A stretch of DNA of 64,000 bases, taken from Paucibacter aquatile (lineage in GTDB: Bacteria; Pseudomonadota; Gammaproteobacteria; Burkholderiales; Burkholderiaceae_C). Below the pieces are notes generated by a model that saw only the letters and a list, made by a program, of their open reading frames with translations, was not told the DNA's origin and ran no database searches. The stretch spans positions 820,371 to 884,370 of the forward strand of contig NZ_POSP01000004.1 of assembly GCF_002885975.1 (NCBI RefSeq), in the 5' to 3' direction. The position numbers were made by a program, and so were the translations under genes. This document shows, in pieces, positions 1 to 10,700 of the stretch (position 1 is the stretch's first letter; every line of letters begins with the position of its first letter).

Positions 1-810
1 GCTCGCCAGCCAGGTTTGGGCGATGAAGCAGCTGCCCATCAGGAACAGCACCCAGAGCGTGGCTCGGCCGATCGGGTTGTCGCGCGGGCGCGCGGGGTCG
101 GATCTGACCTCCTCGCTGAGTGTGGAAATGGCATCAAAGCCCAGAAAGGACAGGGCGGCGATGGCGGCGGCACCGGCCACCCAGTTCCAGTTCAGCTGCG
201 GGCCCTGGAGGGGGCGCAGGCTCAGGCCCGTGCCGCCCGGCCCGAGCAGGGTCCACAAGGCCAGCGCCATGAAAACCGCCAGCACCAGCAGCTGCAAAGC
301 GAGAAAGACCCGGTTGGCACGGGCGGTCAGCTCGACACCTCGCAGATTGATGGCCGTGCACAGGGCGATGAAGGCCAGCACCCAGCAACCGGCGGGCAGG
401 GCGGGCCAGAGGGCTTGCAGCGAATTTGCACTGACCACAAAGAGCAGGGCCGGCACCAGGATGTAGTCGAGCAGGAGCAGCCAGCCGGCCAGAAAACCGG
501 CCAGTGGGTGCAGGCCGCGCTGGGTGTAGGTGTAGGCCGACCCGGCAACGGGAAACTCCTGCGCCATGGCCGCATAGCACAGCGCGGTGAAGACCATGGC
601 CAGCAGCCCAAGGCCATAGGCCAGGGGCACCAGGCCTTGCGAGGCGTCGGCCACAAAGCCGTACACGCCGAAGGGCGCGATCGGCACCATGGCCACCATG
701 CCGTAGCGCAGCAGGTCCTTGAAGCCCAGGGCCCGCTTGAGTTCCTGCCGGTAGCCGAAGTCGGCCAAGTCTGGCGATGCCGTGAGGCCTGGCGGGCTCG
801 AGCGGCTCAC
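1..810 (-). CDS. APC-superfamily amino acid permease, C-terminus outside window
   Basis: Reading the minus strand from a GTG at 810 gives an open frame of 270 codons that leaves the window at position 1, so the C-terminal part is missing. The start GTG overlaps the stop of the upstream acetamidase gene (GTGA, 807-810), which argues for translational coupling. After a roughly 30-residue cytoplasmic N-terminus come several hydrophobic segments. They include the first-helix pattern LRYGMVAMVPIAPFG, the segment FPVAGSAYTYTQ, and GFDAISTLSEEV, the last typical of helix 6 of APC transporters such as the PuuP/YhdG amino acid and polyamine permeases. The protein should be an inner-membrane importer. 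Coupling to an amidase suggests uptake of the amidase substrate or of a related amino compound; that link is inference and the substrate is unknown. Confidence 0.82.
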   Translation of the reverse strand, partial: MSRSSPPGLTASPDLADFGYRQELKRALGFKDLLRYGMVAMVPIAPFGVYGFVADASQGLVPLAYGLGLLAMVFTALCYAAMAQEFPVAGSAYTYTQRGLHPLAGFLAGWLLLLDYILVPALLFVVSANSLQALWPALPAGCWVLAFIALCTAINLRGVELTARANRVFLALQLLVLAVFMALALWTLLGPGGTGLSLRPLQGPQLNWNWVAGAAAIAALSFLGFDAISTLSEEVRSDPARPRDNPIGRATLWVLFLMGSCFIAQTWLAS

Positions 811-1721
811 AGCGCAATCCCCAACTGCTGCAGCAGCGCTTGCGGCATCTCGAAGCGGCAGGTCTTCTTGGGGTCGACGATCTGGCAGATCTGCAAATTG
901 CCGGCGATGCTCATCAGGTTGACTGCGTCGACCTCGCTCATGCGGCCGTGCTGGGTCAACAAGTCCGCCATCTGGCGGCTGGCCAGCAGGGCGGCCTCAT
1001 CGAGCTGCACGGCGGAGCCCAGGGTGTAGGCATGGCTGGGCGTGCTCAGCAAGGGCAGGGGCCAGGGCTTGCCGGCCTCGGGCTTGATCACGCGCAGGCG
1101 CACGCGCACCTCGCCGGCCACCTCCAAGCCGCAGACCGACACCTCGCCATCGCCCATGGCCGCATGCAGATCGCCCAGGGCCAGCAGGGCGCCCGGCACC
1201 TGCACCGGCAGGTAGAGCGTGTGGCCGGCGCTGATCAGCTTGCAATCCATATTGCCGCCATGGGCGTCGGGGGTGCCGCAGGACACGGGCTCGCCGGCCG
1301 GCGCCGTGCCGATGACGCCGATCATGGGCCGCAAGGGCAGGCGGATGCCACCGGGCATCAAGACCTGACCCCCTTCGATGGCCATGCTGCGGATGCTGGC
1401 CTCGCTGAAGCGGTCACCGAGGATGCCCAGGCCCGGTGCCGTCACCATCACGGCACGCTCGCCCACCTCGATGTGTTCGATGTCCACGGCCAGCACATCG
1501 CCGGGTTCGGCGCCGCGCACGAAGACCGGGCCGGTGGCCGGGTTGATGCGGGCCCAGTCCACGCCTTCAAACGGCGTGTCTTCACTGACGATCTGGTCCT
1601 GGAAGCAGTCGCAGGTTTCGAACAGCAGCCGCTCGCCGCTGTCGACGCTGAGCACCGGCGGGTTGTCGCGCGACATGGCGTAGATCACCTGCTCGCGCGA
1701 GATTCGATGGACGCTGCTCAT
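807..1721 (-). CDS. Acetamidase/formamidase family protein
   Basis: The 304-aa product matches the FmdA/AmdA family (acetamidase/formamidase), which hydrolyses short amides to ammonia and the acid. Recognisable parts are the N-terminal segment with PGDVLAVDIEHIE, the central GGNMDCKLI stretch and the LGDLHAAMGDGEVS block that is strongly conserved in this family. The open frame extends upstream to 1865, but the ATG at 1721 is preferred. It is preceded by a strong ribosome binding site (AGGAGGAGAAG) at the right spacing, and the upstream extension looks non-coding. The stop overlaps the start of the downstream permease gene, so the two form an operon for amide uptake and hydrolysis. The exact amide cannot be read from the sequence. 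Confidence 0.88.
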   Translation of the reverse strand: MSSVHRISREQVIYAMSRDNPPVLSVDSGERLLFETCDCFQDQIVSEDTPFEGVDWARINPATGPVFVRGAEPGDVLAVDIEHIEVGERAVMVTAPGLGILGDRFSEASIRSMAIEGGQVLMPGGIRLPLRPMIGVIGTAPAGEPVSCGTPDAHGGNMDCKLISAGHTLYLPVQVPGALLALGDLHAAMGDGEVSVCGLEVAGEVRVRLRVIKPEAGKPWPLPLLSTPSHAYTLGSAVQLDEAALLASRQMADLLTQHGRMSEVDAVNLMSIAGNLQICQIVDPKKTCRFEMPQALLQQLGIAL

Positions 1722-2063
1722 GGGCTTCTCCTCCTGCCAGTGTGTTGGGCTTGTGGCCTGCGCCTGGACTCTACGAAGCGAGGCGGAAGCTGGCCATCGG
1801 GGGCGACCCTTTGCATGCCAGCGGCATCGGTCCCGCAGCGCTCGATCCGCGAACGTCAAGCGCACGTGTATCCGTGGAAGATCGAAAGTAGCTCCGCGAT
1901 CGGACTTTCACTTTTTGCCTGCCGAGCCAACAGGCCCTGTCTCAATCTGGCCCACGGGCCCCGACCCTCTGTCAGATGTTTCTATGTTCAAGCGCGGCTG
2001 CGCTGAGGACACTGCGCAGCCTCGGCTCCGGCCGACGGTCCACATCTACCTCTGGAGACCCCC
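1722..2063. other. Intergenic region between divergent acetamidase and metallopeptidase genes
   Basis: No convincing gene lies in these 342 bases, which must hold the promoters for both divergent genes. One inverted repeat is visible: GAAAGT at 1884-1889 and ACTTTC at 1904-1909 (14-base spacer), followed by a short T run. It could be an operator or a weak hairpin. No convincing -35/-10 pair was found. Confidence 0.4.
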
Positions 2064-3950
2064 ATGCCTGCCCACAAGACCCCATTCAAACTCGCTCTGC
2101 TTCCGGCTGCGGCCTTGATCCTGAGTGCACTGTCCAGCATGAGCCTGCCTGCGGCTGCTCAAGACGGCGCTGTCGAGAGCACGGCCGTGCTCAATCTCGG
2201 CAGCGGCGAGCAGTTGATCGAGGCGCTGCGCCAGCAACACCGCGGCAGCAGCAGCCCCTTCTTCCGCACCTTCGGCAACGAGTCGCTCGCAGTGCAGATC
2301 CAGGACTTCTTCGACAAGAATGGTCTGGTGTCCATCTCCGGCCATGCCCTGGGCAACAGCAACTCGGTGTTCTTCCTCAAGGGCAGTGCCAAGAACCTGG
2401 GTGGCTATCTGGCGCTGCATGACAAGCGCAAGGCCTTTGAGTTCAGCAGCGGCAGCGCCGATGGCGCCAAAGGTCAGGTGCTGGTGCGCGAAGTGCCCTA
2501 TACCGTGGTCTTTCCCGATTTCGACGAGAAGTTCCAGCACGACTATGAGCGCGCCCAGAACGTCACCACATTGGCCGTGGCCGCGCCCGTCTACAGCCCC
2601 ATGGCTCTGCGCCAGGCACCGCATATCGGGCCCTATGCCAATCAGGACGTCACCCAGCTGGAGAGCAAGCCCGGAAGCCCCTGGGTGTTCTATCTCAACA
2701 CCACCGCTGTCATGAACGGCAGCACGCCGCTCAATGGGGTGACGAAAGAACAGATGTACCGGGCCTGGCAATCGGTGGCCGACCAGTACTCGATGTTGAA
2801 CATGAACGTCACGACCAAGCGCTCGGTCTACGACGCGGCGCGCACGGCCAACACCTTGCGCACCGGCATCATCAACTTCATCAACCAGGATGGTCGCTCC
2901 TTTGCGCCGCTGCGCTCTTTCGGCACCACCTCGGCCGGCACGCTGTACCGCAACCCCTCGGCCGGCTTCGACTACGGCTATGGCATCGGCATGACCGGTG
3001 CGCACGAGGTGGGTCACCAGATGGGCATGTCGCATGACGGCGGCGGCAGCGGTGGTGAGTACTTCGAAGGCATCCCGGCTTACCAGTGGGGCCCCATCAT
3101 GGGCAACTACTGGATGGGTGGCTCCTGGGCCAACCAGCTGTTTACCTGGAGCCGTGGCGAGTACAGCACCGCCAACAACCAGGAAGACGATTTCCGCATC
3201 ATGACGGTCAATGAGTCGGTGCCCTATGTGGCCGACGACAACGTCAACGGCAAGCCCCTGCAGCTGCGCGCCGGGGGGGAGATCAACCCGCTGGACAACT
3301 GGGGCCAGATCGAGCGCAACACCGACAACGATCTGTTCACCTTCACGGTCGCCAATGCCGCGACCCTGAACCTGCGGGTGGACCCGATCGAGTACTTGCG
3401 CATGCTCGATGTCGAGGCGCAGATCCTGAACAGCAGCGGCCAGCAGGTGGCGCGCAGCAATCTGGCGGTGAATCGCTCGGCCGAGTTCAGCAATCTGCAA
3501 CTGCCTGCCGGCAGCTACTCGATCAAGATCCAGGGCGGCGCTGAGGGCACGCCGCAGAGGGGCTTCTCGAACTACTCCTCGGTTGGCCTTTATGCACTCA
3601 AGGGCACGCTCAGCGGCGGCGTGCCCGACACGCCACCTACTCCGCTGAGCAATGGCGTGCCCCTGGCCAACCAGAGCGGCGCCACCGGCAGCTGGAACTA
3701 CTACGCCATCACCTTGCCCAGCGCAGCCTCCAAGCTGACGGTCACGCTCAAGGGCAGCAACGGCGATGCCGACCTCTTTGTGCAGAAGACGGCCAAGCCC
3801 AGCACCAGCAGCTATGCCTGCAAGAGCGATGGCTCGACCAGCAACGAGAGCTGCGCCATCACCGCGCCGACGGCGGCCACCTACATCGTCGGTGTGCAAG
3901 CCTATGCGGCCTACAGCGGCGTGACGGTCACGGCCACGGTCACGCCGTGA
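2064..3950 (+). CDS. Secreted zinc metallopeptidase with C-terminal PPC domain
   Basis: The 628-aa product has a Sec signal peptide ending near residue 32 (SLPAAAQD). A propeptide-like region follows, then a catalytic domain with the zinc motif HEVGHQMGMSH at about residues 313-323. This HExxHxxGxxH pattern is that of metzincin (reprolysin-like) peptidases, with two zinc histidines, the catalytic Glu and the third histidine. The last ~100 residues (NGVPLANQSGATGSW onward, with the GDADLFV motif) form a bacterial pre-peptidase C-terminal (PPC) domain, common in extracellular proteases and often removed on maturation. A second beta-rich module at about 390-515, with DNDLFTFTVANAATLNL, looks like another PPC-type fold. 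It is predicted to be secreted and to degrade extracellular protein. It is monocistronic, with a strong hairpin just after the stop. The substrate is unknown. Confidence 0.85.
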   Translation: MPAHKTPFKLALLPAAALILSALSSMSLPAAAQDGAVESTAVLNLGSGEQLIEALRQQHRGSSSPFFRTFGNESLAVQIQDFFDKNGLVSISGHALGNSNSVFFLKGSAKNLGGYLALHDKRKAFEFSSGSADGAKGQVLVREVPYTVVFPDFDEKFQHDYERAQNVTTLAVAAPVYSPMALRQAPHIGPYANQDVTQLESKPGSPWVFYLNTTAVMNGSTPLNGVTKEQMYRAWQSVADQYSMLNMNVTTKRSVYDAARTANTLRTGIINFINQDGRSFAPLRSFGTTSAGTLYRNPSAGFDYGYGIGMTGAHEVGHQMGMSHDGGGSGGEYFEGIPAYQWGPIMGNYWMGGSWANQLFTWSRGEYSTANNQEDDFRIMTVNESVPYVADDNVNGKPLQLRAGGEINPLDNWGQIERNTDNDLFTFTVANAATLNLRVDPIEYLRMLDVEAQILNSSGQQVARSNLAVNRSAEFSNLQLPAGSYSIKIQGGAEGTPQRGFSNYSSVGLYALKGTLSGGVPDTPPTPLSNGVPLANQSGATGSWNYYAITLPSAASKLTVTLKGSNGDADLFVQKTAKPSTSSYACKSDGSTSNESCAITAPTAATYIVGVQAYAAYSGVTVTATVTP

Positions 3951-3977
3951 TGGTGCTGTGATCGCAAAGTGAGCGCG

Positions 3978-4006
3978 GGGCAGGCTGGGCTTCACCCGGC
4001 CTGCCC
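3978..4006 (+). terminator. Strong hairpin downstream of the metallopeptidase gene
   Basis: A 12-bp stem (3978-3989 paired with 3995-4006, one G-T wobble) with a CTTCA loop starts 28 bases after the peptidase stop. No T tract follows, so it may be a barrier or 3' end stabiliser rather than a classical intrinsic terminator. The TAGAAT at 4008-4013 right after it could be the -10 of aroC. Confidence 0.5.
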
Positions 4007-4041
4007 GTAGAATCCAGCGCTTCAGGCAGCACAGGATTCCC

Positions 4042-5169
4042 ATGTCAGGCAGCACTTTCGGCGAATTGTTCCGCGTCACGAATTTCGGCGAGAGCCATGG
4101 CCCGGCCATTGGGTGTGTGATCGACGGCTGCCCCCCGGGCCTGGCCCTCAGCGAAGCCGACATCCAGCCCGAGTTGGACCGCCGCCGCCCCGGCACCAGC
4201 CGCCATGTGACCCAGCGCAACGAGCCCGATGCCGTCGAGATCCTCTCCGGCGTTTTTGAGGGCTACACCACCGGCACGCCCATCTGCCTGCTGATCAAGA
4301 ACACCGACCAGCGCAGCAAGGACTACGGCAACATCCTGGATACCTTCCGTCCGGGCCATGCCGACTACAGCTACTACCGCAAGTACGGCCTGCGCGATCC
4401 GCGCGGCGGCGGCCGCTCCTCGGCCCGCCTGACCGCACCCATGGTCGGTGCCGGCGCCGTGGCGCGCAAATGGCTGAAAGAGAAATTCGGCACCGAGTTC
4501 CGCGGCTGCATGACCCAGCTCGGCGAGATCGAGATCCCCTTCGAGGGCTGGCAGCATGTGGGCGACAACCCCTTCTTCGCCGCCAACTCCAGCAAGATCG
4601 CCGAGCTGGAGGCGTATATGGATGCGCTGCGCAAATCCGGCGATTCGGTCGGTGCGCGCATCCGCGTCGAGGCCACCGGCGTGCCTGTGGGTCTGGGCGA
4701 GCCCTTGTTTGACAAGGTCGATGCCGACATCGCCTACGCCCTGATGGGCATCAACGCGGTCAAGGGCGTGGAGATCGGCGCCGGCTTCGGCGTGGTGGCC
4801 CAGCGCGGCAGCGAGCATGGCGACGAGCTGACCCCGTTCGGCTTCGCCAGCAACAACGCCGGCGGCATGCTGGGCGGCATCTCGACCGGGCAGGACATCG
4901 TGGCCTCCATCGCCATCAAGCCGACCAGCTCGATCCGCAACCCCAAGGCCTCGATCAACCGCGCCGGCGAGCCGGCCGTGGTCGAGACCTTTGGCCGCCA
5001 CGACCCTTGCGTGGGCATCCGCGCCACACCGATCGCCGAGGCCATGCTGGCCCTGGTGTTGATGGACCATGTGCTGCGCCATCGCGCGCAGTGCGGCGAT
5101 GTGGCCCTGCCGCTGGCGCCGATTCCGGGCGCCCGCCCCGCCGCAGGCGCGGACGGATCGGCTGAATGA
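4042..5169 (+). CDS. aroC: Chorismate synthase
   Basis: The 375-aa protein catalyses the last common step of the shikimate pathway: 5-enolpyruvylshikimate 3-phosphate to chorismate, with reduced FMN, in the cytoplasm. The family signature near residue 16 ([19 protein letters not shown]), the block [14 protein letters not shown] and the motif GGGRSSAR are all present. So is the C-terminal segment ending in [17 protein letters not shown]. Length is close to the usual 360-370. The next gene starts inside its last codons (ATGA at 5166-5169), so the downstream MFS permease is translationally coupled, although no pathway link is evident. Confidence 0.97.
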   Translation: MSGSTFGELFRVTNFGESHGPAIGCVIDGCPPGLALSEADIQPELDRRRPGTSRHVTQRNEPDAVEILSGVFEGYTTGTPICLLIKNTDQRSKDYGNILDTFRPGHADYSYYRKYGLRDPRGGGRSSARLTAPMVGAGAVARKWLKEKFGTEFRGCMTQLGEIEIPFEGWQHVGDNPFFAANSSKIAELEAYMDALRKSGDSVGARIRVEATGVPVGLGEPLFDKVDADIAYALMGINAVKGVEIGAGFGVVAQRGSEHGDELTPFGFASNNAGGMLGGISTGQDIVASIAIKPTSSIRNPKASINRAGEPAVVETFGRHDPCVGIRATPIAEAMLALVLMDHVLRHRAQCGDVALPLAPIPGARPAAGADGSAE

Positions 5170-6422
5170 CCGAGCCCCCGAGCGGCTCCGGCGGTTCCGG
5201 CAGCTTCGGCCTGCCACGCGGCGGCGCCTCGGCCCGCACCCTGGCCGCCAGCGCGGCCCTGTCCTGCGCCTACTTCGCCGCCATCGGCGGCTTCAACCCC
5301 TATGCCCCGCTTTGGTACAAGGAGCTGGGCCTGCCGGTGTTTGCCATCGGCTTGCTGGTTTCCTTGTCCAGCTGGACGCGCCTGTTCGCGCCCTACGCCT
5401 GGGGCGCGCTGGCCGACCGCACGGGCCAGCGGGTGCAGATCATCCGCTGGACGGCCCTGGCCAGCTGCATCGCCGGCGCCGGTTTTTTGCTGCCGCCTCA
5501 GCTGGCGACCCTGGTGATCGCCACCTTTTTGATGTTCAGCTTCAACGCGGCCATCGTGCCCTTGACCGAGACCGTGGTGGCCAGCCACCTGAGCACGGCC
5601 GACGGTGGCATGGACACGCGCCGTTATGGCCGCGTGCGCATGTGGGGCTCGATCGGCTTTCTGGCCACCGTGGTGCTGGCCGGCTGGTGGTATGAGCATT
5701 TCGGCATGCGCTGGTTTGCGCTGACCACCTTTGCCTTGCTGGCCCTGGTGGTCTTGATGGCTTGGCGCATGCCGCTGCAGGCGCGGCCCAGCCCGGCGGC
5801 ACGCAGCGCGGCAGCGGTGGCGGAGGGCAGCGATTCGGTGCTGGCCGTGTTTGCCCGGGCCGAGGTGCGCTGGTTCTTCCTCGGTGTGTTCCTCACAGTG
5901 TTGGCGCATTCGGCGCTGTACGCCTTTTTCAGCCTGTTTCTTGATGCCCTGGGCTACAGCAAGCCGGTGATTGGCGGGCTGTGGGCGATCTCGGTGGTGG
6001 TGGAGATCTTCTGGTTCGCCTTCTCGGGCCGCTTGCTGGAGCGAGCCACCCTGCACCACTGGCTGGTGGCGGCGTCCTTGCTGGCAGCCCTGCGCTTTGC
6101 CATGACGGCGGCCTTCGGTGCCAACCTCGGTCTGCTGCTGCTGGCCCAATGCGGCCATGCCATCACCTTCGCGGCCCAGCATACGGCTTGCATCGCGCTG
6201 ATCACGCGTTACTTCCCGGGCCGCCTGCGCGGCCGGGGGCAGGCCTTGTACTCGGTGCTGGGCTATGGCTTGTCGGGCGTGCTGGGCAGCTTGGGCGGGG
6301 CCTGGCTGGTGGACCATCTGGGCTATGCGGCGGTGTTCTGGGCCGCTTCGCTCTGCGCCCTGGCCGGAGCCTTCTGTGGCTGGCGCAGCCTGGTCTGCGA
6401 GGCGCAGCAGACCAAGTCCTGA
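5166..6422 (+). CDS. MFS transporter, 3-phenylpropionate/HcaT-like family
   Basis: The 418-aa membrane protein has the twelve-helix pattern of the major facilitator superfamily. It begins with a Gly/Ser-rich cytoplasmic tail, then a first helix with [21 protein letters not shown], as in the PPP family of MFS permeases (HcaT/LacY-like, MFS_1_like). The loop between helices 2 and 3 carries the MFS motif [10 protein letters not shown], and [20 protein letters not shown] begins the second half. It overlaps aroC by four bases. The substrate is not predictable; homologues are annotated as aromatic acid or nucleoside/sugar permeases. Confidence 0.85.
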   Translation: MTEPPSGSGGSGSFGLPRGGASARTLAASAALSCAYFAAIGGFNPYAPLWYKELGLPVFAIGLLVSLSSWTRLFAPYAWGALADRTGQRVQIIRWTALASCIAGAGFLLPPQLATLVIATFLMFSFNAAIVPLTETVVASHLSTADGGMDTRRYGRVRMWGSIGFLATVVLAGWWYEHFGMRWFALTTFALLALVVLMAWRMPLQARPSPAARSAAAVAEGSDSVLAVFARAEVRWFFLGVFLTVLAHSALYAFFSLFLDALGYSKPVIGGLWAISVVVEIFWFAFSGRLLERATLHHWLVAASLLAALRFAMTAAFGANLGLLLLAQCGHAITFAAQHTACIALITRYFPGRLRGRGQALYSVLGYGLSGVLGSLGGAWLVDHLGYAAVFWAASLCALAGAFCGWRSLVCEAQQTKS

Positions 6423-6574
6423 GCCTCAAACCTGCCCCGGCCTGCACGGGCGGTCGTGGCCAAAAGCAGATCGGTGCTGGCTTTTGGCGTTTCGTCGCAT
6501 CCCGCCCGCGCTCCATGAGGCGCCTTCCTACACTGCGGCCACTTTGTGGTTTTGACAGATGAATGGGGGACTCC

Positions 6575-7726
6575 ATGCGCAAACAATGGCTTGTTGGTGG
6601 AATTGCAGCGGTGCTGCTGGCCGGGGGCGCGGGCGTGACGGTATGGGCCAGCAAGGGCGGCGACACGCCCAAGAAAGAGGCCGAGGCCGGGCCGGCCAAG
6701 GTGACGCTGGAGTTTGTGCCGCATGAGGTGGTCAAACCGACCCTGACCCGCATGCCAGCCCAGATCGAGTTTTCGGGCCCGCTGGTGGCGCCCAACACCG
6801 CCATCGTGCGGGCCAAATCCAGCGGCACCTTGCTGAGCCTGGCCGTGGCCGAGGGCAGCCGTGTGCGTGCCGGTCAGGCTTTGGGGCAGATCGATCTGGA
6901 AGAGTTGCGCTTTCGCATCGCCGAGCGCAATGCCAGCGTCGAATCGGCCCGTGCCCAGTTGGAGCAGGCCGAACGTCAGTTCAAGGCCAACCAGGGCCTG
7001 GCCGACCAGAAGTTCATCGCCAGCACCGCGCTGGACACCTCGCGTGCGGCCCTGGAAGCCGCGCGTGCCCAACTCTCCAGCGCCCGTGCGCAGCTCGACA
7101 CGGCCCAGGTGACCCTGCGCCAGGCGGCCCTGGTGGCGCCGATCAGCGGCGTGGTGTCCAAGCGCCATGCGGTGGCTGGCGAGAAGCTGGCGCCCGAGCA
7201 ACAGGTGCTCAGCATCGTCGACCTGAGCCGGCTGGAGCTGGCCGGCCTGGTGGGCACGCATGAGGTCAGTCGCCTCAAGCCCGGCCTGACGGTGCAGATC
7301 AAGGTGGAAGGCCATGAGGCGCCAGTCCAGGCCCGCATCAGCCGTATCGCACCGGCCGCCGAACCGGGCACGCGTTCCATCGGCGTGACTCTCGAGCTGG
7401 CCAATGCCAAGGAAGAGTTCCGTGCCGGCCAGTATGCCGTGGCTCGCGTCGAGCTGGCCGATGAGGCCCAGCGCCTGACCGTGCCGGAAACCGCGCTGAG
7501 CAGCAATGGCGGCCAGGAGCAGGTCTGGTTGATCGAGAACGGCGCCCTGGTGCGCCGCATCGTCACCACCGGCCGCCGGGACGCGAGGGAAGGGCGGGTC
7601 GAGGTGCTGCAAGGCCTGACGCCCGCGGCCCAGGTGCTGTCGGCGCGCTTCGACAATCTGCGCGAGGGCGCCAAGGCGACTGTCGTGGCGGCCAAGACCA
7701 AGGTGGCTGCGGCCACCGCACCCTGA
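6575..7726 (+). CDS. RND efflux periplasmic adaptor (membrane fusion protein)
   Basis: The 383-aa product is an HlyD/AcrA-type adaptor joining an RND pump to an outer-membrane channel. The N-terminus (KQWLVGGIAAVLLAGGAGVTVWA) is a membrane anchor or uncleaved signal. A barrel-sandwich half with RAKSSGTLLSLAVAEGSRV, a coiled-coil hairpin at about residues 100-170 (alternating Ala/Arg/Glu/Gln) and LVAPISGVVSKRHAV follow in the usual order, then the beta-barrel and membrane-proximal domains. A frame-compatible ATG exists at 6563, but the ATG at 6575 has a GGGGGA ribosome binding site 3-8 bases upstream and starts directly at the anchor. It is 15 bases upstream of the pump gene. No outer-membrane factor is in the window, so a shared TolC-like channel is expected. 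Confidence 0.93.
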   Translation: MRKQWLVGGIAAVLLAGGAGVTVWASKGGDTPKKEAEAGPAKVTLEFVPHEVVKPTLTRMPAQIEFSGPLVAPNTAIVRAKSSGTLLSLAVAEGSRVRAGQALGQIDLEELRFRIAERNASVESARAQLEQAERQFKANQGLADQKFIASTALDTSRAALEAARAQLSSARAQLDTAQVTLRQAALVAPISGVVSKRHAVAGEKLAPEQQVLSIVDLSRLELAGLVGTHEVSRLKPGLTVQIKVEGHEAPVQARISRIAPAAEPGTRSIGVTLELANAKEEFRAGQYAVARVELADEAQRLTVPETALSSNGGQEQVWLIENGALVRRIVTTGRRDAREGRVEVLQGLTPAAQVLSARFDNLREGAKATVVAAKTKVAAATAP

Positions 7727-7741
7727 GCGAGGACCGGCATC

Positions 7742-10700
7742 ATGTGGATGACTCGCGTCTCGATTCAAAACCCGGTCTTCGCCACCATGGTGATGGTGGC
7801 TTTGTGTGTGCTGGGTCTGTTCTCCTACGCCAAGCTGGGCGTGGAGAACATGCCGGACATCTCCATCCCCGTCGCGTCCGTCGATGTGCGCTATCCCGGC
7901 GCCTCGCCCGAGGCGGTGGAGCGTGAGATCGCCAAGCCCCTCGAAGAATCGCTGAACACCATCGCTGGTGTCGAACGCGTGGTGTCGCGCAGCTTCGAAG
8001 GCCGGGTGCAGGCCCAGGTCGAGTTCGGCCTGAACACCGATATGGGCCGCGCCATGCAGGAGGTGCGTGACCGCGTCTCGCTGGCGCAATCGGCCTTCCC
8101 CAAGGAAGCAAAAACGCCGACCGTGGCGCGCGCCCAGATGGAAGACAACCAGCCCGTGGTGCTGGCTGCGCTGATGAGCAAGACACGGCCGGCGCGCGAG
8201 CTGTCGATGATGAGTGAGCTCATCATCGCCAAGCGCTTGGGCCGCGTGGACGGCGTGGCCCGCGTGGACGTGGGCGGCCTGGTCTCGCGCGAGGTGCGCA
8301 TCGATCTGGACCCGATGCGCTTGCGTGCCTACAACGTGACACCGGCCGAGATTGCCCAGGCCTTGCGCGAGGCCAATGTCGACCAGCCGGTAGGCCTGAT
8401 CTCGGACAAGAGTGCCGATGCCATCTTGCGCGTGGAAGGTCGGGTCAAGGACCCCAAGGCCTTTGCCAAGGTGGTGGTGGCGCGGCGCGGCAATCTGGTG
8501 CTGACCCTGGGCGATCTGGGCCAACTGGTGGAGCGTGAGCGCGAACCGGACAGCCTGGCCCGCATCAATGGTGCGGCCGCCGTGACCTTCAATGTCTTCA
8601 AGCAGCAAGATGCCAACATCGTCAACACCGGGGAGGGCGTCAAGGAGGCCATGGCCGAGCTGCGCAAGACCTTGCCCAAGGACGTGGAGCTGAACCTGAT
8701 CTACGCCTCCAGCGACAACGTCAAGGACTCGCTCAACGGCCTCAAGCACACCCTGGTCGAGGGCGCGCTGCTGACGGTGGCCATCGTCTTCCTGTTCCTG
8801 CACAGCTGGCGTTCGACCATCATCACCGGCCTGACCCTGCCGATCGCCGTGATCTCCAGCTTCATCGCCGTTCATGCCTTCGGCTTCACGCTGAACTTCA
8901 TGACCATGATGGCCCTGTCGCTGTGCATTGGCTTGTTGATCGACGATGCCATCGTCGTGCGCGAGAACATCGTGCGCCATGTCGGCATGGGCAAGAGCCA
9001 CCAGCAGGCGGCGTTTGACGGCACCAACGAGATCGGCCTGGCGGTGATGGCCACCACCTTTGCCATCTGCGCGGTGTTTGTGCCGGTGGCCTTCATGGGC
9101 GGCATCATCGGCAAGTTCTTCTACCCCTTTGGCATCACCGTGGCGGTGGCGGTGATGGTGAGCTTGTTCGTCAGCTTCACGCTCGACCCCATGCTGAGCT
9201 CGGTCTGGAAGGACCCGCCAAGCCATTACGTCAAGAAGCTGCCGGTGATCGGCCACCTGATCCGCGCCACCGATCACGGCATGGATGTGCTGCACCGGGT
9301 CTACGAGCGCCTGATTCGCTGGGCGTTCTCGGGCCGACGCTATCGCCTGTTTGCACTGCCGATTCCGGTCTGGGGCCGTCCATTCGACGCCGCAGGCCAG
9401 CGCGATCGCAGCGCCCCGCGCCGCCTGCGCCTGGCCACCATTACGCCGCGTGGCCTGGTCATGATGGCTGGCGGCGGCAGCTTTGTGCTGGCCCTGGTGC
9501 TGGCTGGATTTGTCGGCACCGAGTTTGCACCCAAGACCGATGACAGCTTCACCCAGGTGAACCTGCGCTTGCCCGTGGCCTCCAGCCTGGAGCGCAGCAA
9601 CGCCAAGGTGCTGCAGGTGGAGGAACTGCTGGCGCAGTTCCCCGAGATCAAGACCGTGTCCACCGTGGTCGGCGGCACCGGTGAGGGCATGGCCACCGGC
9701 CGCAACCAGGCCTCGCTGAACATCTCGCTGGTGGACCGCAAGGACCGCAAGCGCAGCCAGAAGCAGGTGGAAGATGCCATTCGTGCCGAGATCGCCAAGA
9801 TCCCCGGTGTCGATGCCAGCGTGGGCGGCGACCGCTCGATCTGGATCACCTTGCTGGGCAATGACCCGGAGGCCCTGACCCAGGTGGCCAACGATCTGGT
9901 GGCCAAGATCAAGAAGGTCAAGGGCGCGGTCGATGTGGAGACCACGGTCAAGCCCGGCCTGCCGGCTTTTGCCGTCAAGCTCAAGGACTCGGCGATTCGC
10001 GAGCTGGGTCTGACCGCACCGCAGGTGGCCGCATCGCTGCGCGCCTATGTCAACGGCGAGGTGGCTACCTACTGGACCACGCCCGATGGCAACCAGGTCG
10101 AGGTGCTGCTGCGCCTGCCGGTCGAGCAACGCCAGCGCATCGACCAGATGCTCAAGCTGCCCGTGGCCTTCGCAAAGGATGGCTCGCCGATCGCGCTCGA
10201 TCAGGTGGCCACCATCGAATCGGTGTTCAACCCCGAGGTGATCCGCCGCCAGAACCTGCAGCGCCGCGAGGCCGTGTTTGCCGGCACCGAGGGCCGCCCC
10301 TCGGGTGATGTGAATGCCGATGTGCAGAAGATCGTCAAGTCCATGGAACTGCCGCCCGGCGTCAGCTTCAATGTCGATGGCGCCGGCAAGCAGCAGAAGG
10401 AAGCCTTCAATGGCCTGCTGGCCGCCATGGGCCTGGCGGTGATCTTCATCTACATCGTGCTGGCCAGCCAGTTCGGCAGCTTTGTGCAGCCGATCGCCAT
10501 CATGGCCTCGCTGCCCCTCTCGCTGATCGGTGTGATGCTGGCCCTGCTGATCACGGGCACCACGCTCAATGTGTTCTCCATGATCGGCCTGGTCATGCTG
10601 ATGGGCCTAGTGACCAAGAACGCGATCCTGCTGATCGACTTTGCCAACCACGCCCGCAAGGGCGGGGCCAGCATTCCCGAGGCGCTGCTGGAGGCCGGCC

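Noticed and set aside
134..817. Minus-strand 227-codon frame at the window start
   Set aside because: The true permease frame (from GTG at 810) is different; this frame is Arg/Pro-rich and lacks hydrophobic helices.
1884..1909. Inverted repeat before the metallopeptidase gene as a terminator
   Set aside because: The stem is only 6 bp with a 14-base loop, and no gene ends upstream on that strand.
2046..4220. Minus-strand 724-codon frame opposite the metallopeptidase gene
   Set aside because: Shadow of the real gene on the plus strand; no ribosome site and no motif.
6323..10129. Very long minus-strand open frame (1,268 codons) opposite the RND pump genes
   Set aside because: It is antisense to clear adaptor and pump genes, is His/Gln/Gly-rich without recognisable motifs, and is the usual by-product of high-GC codon use.
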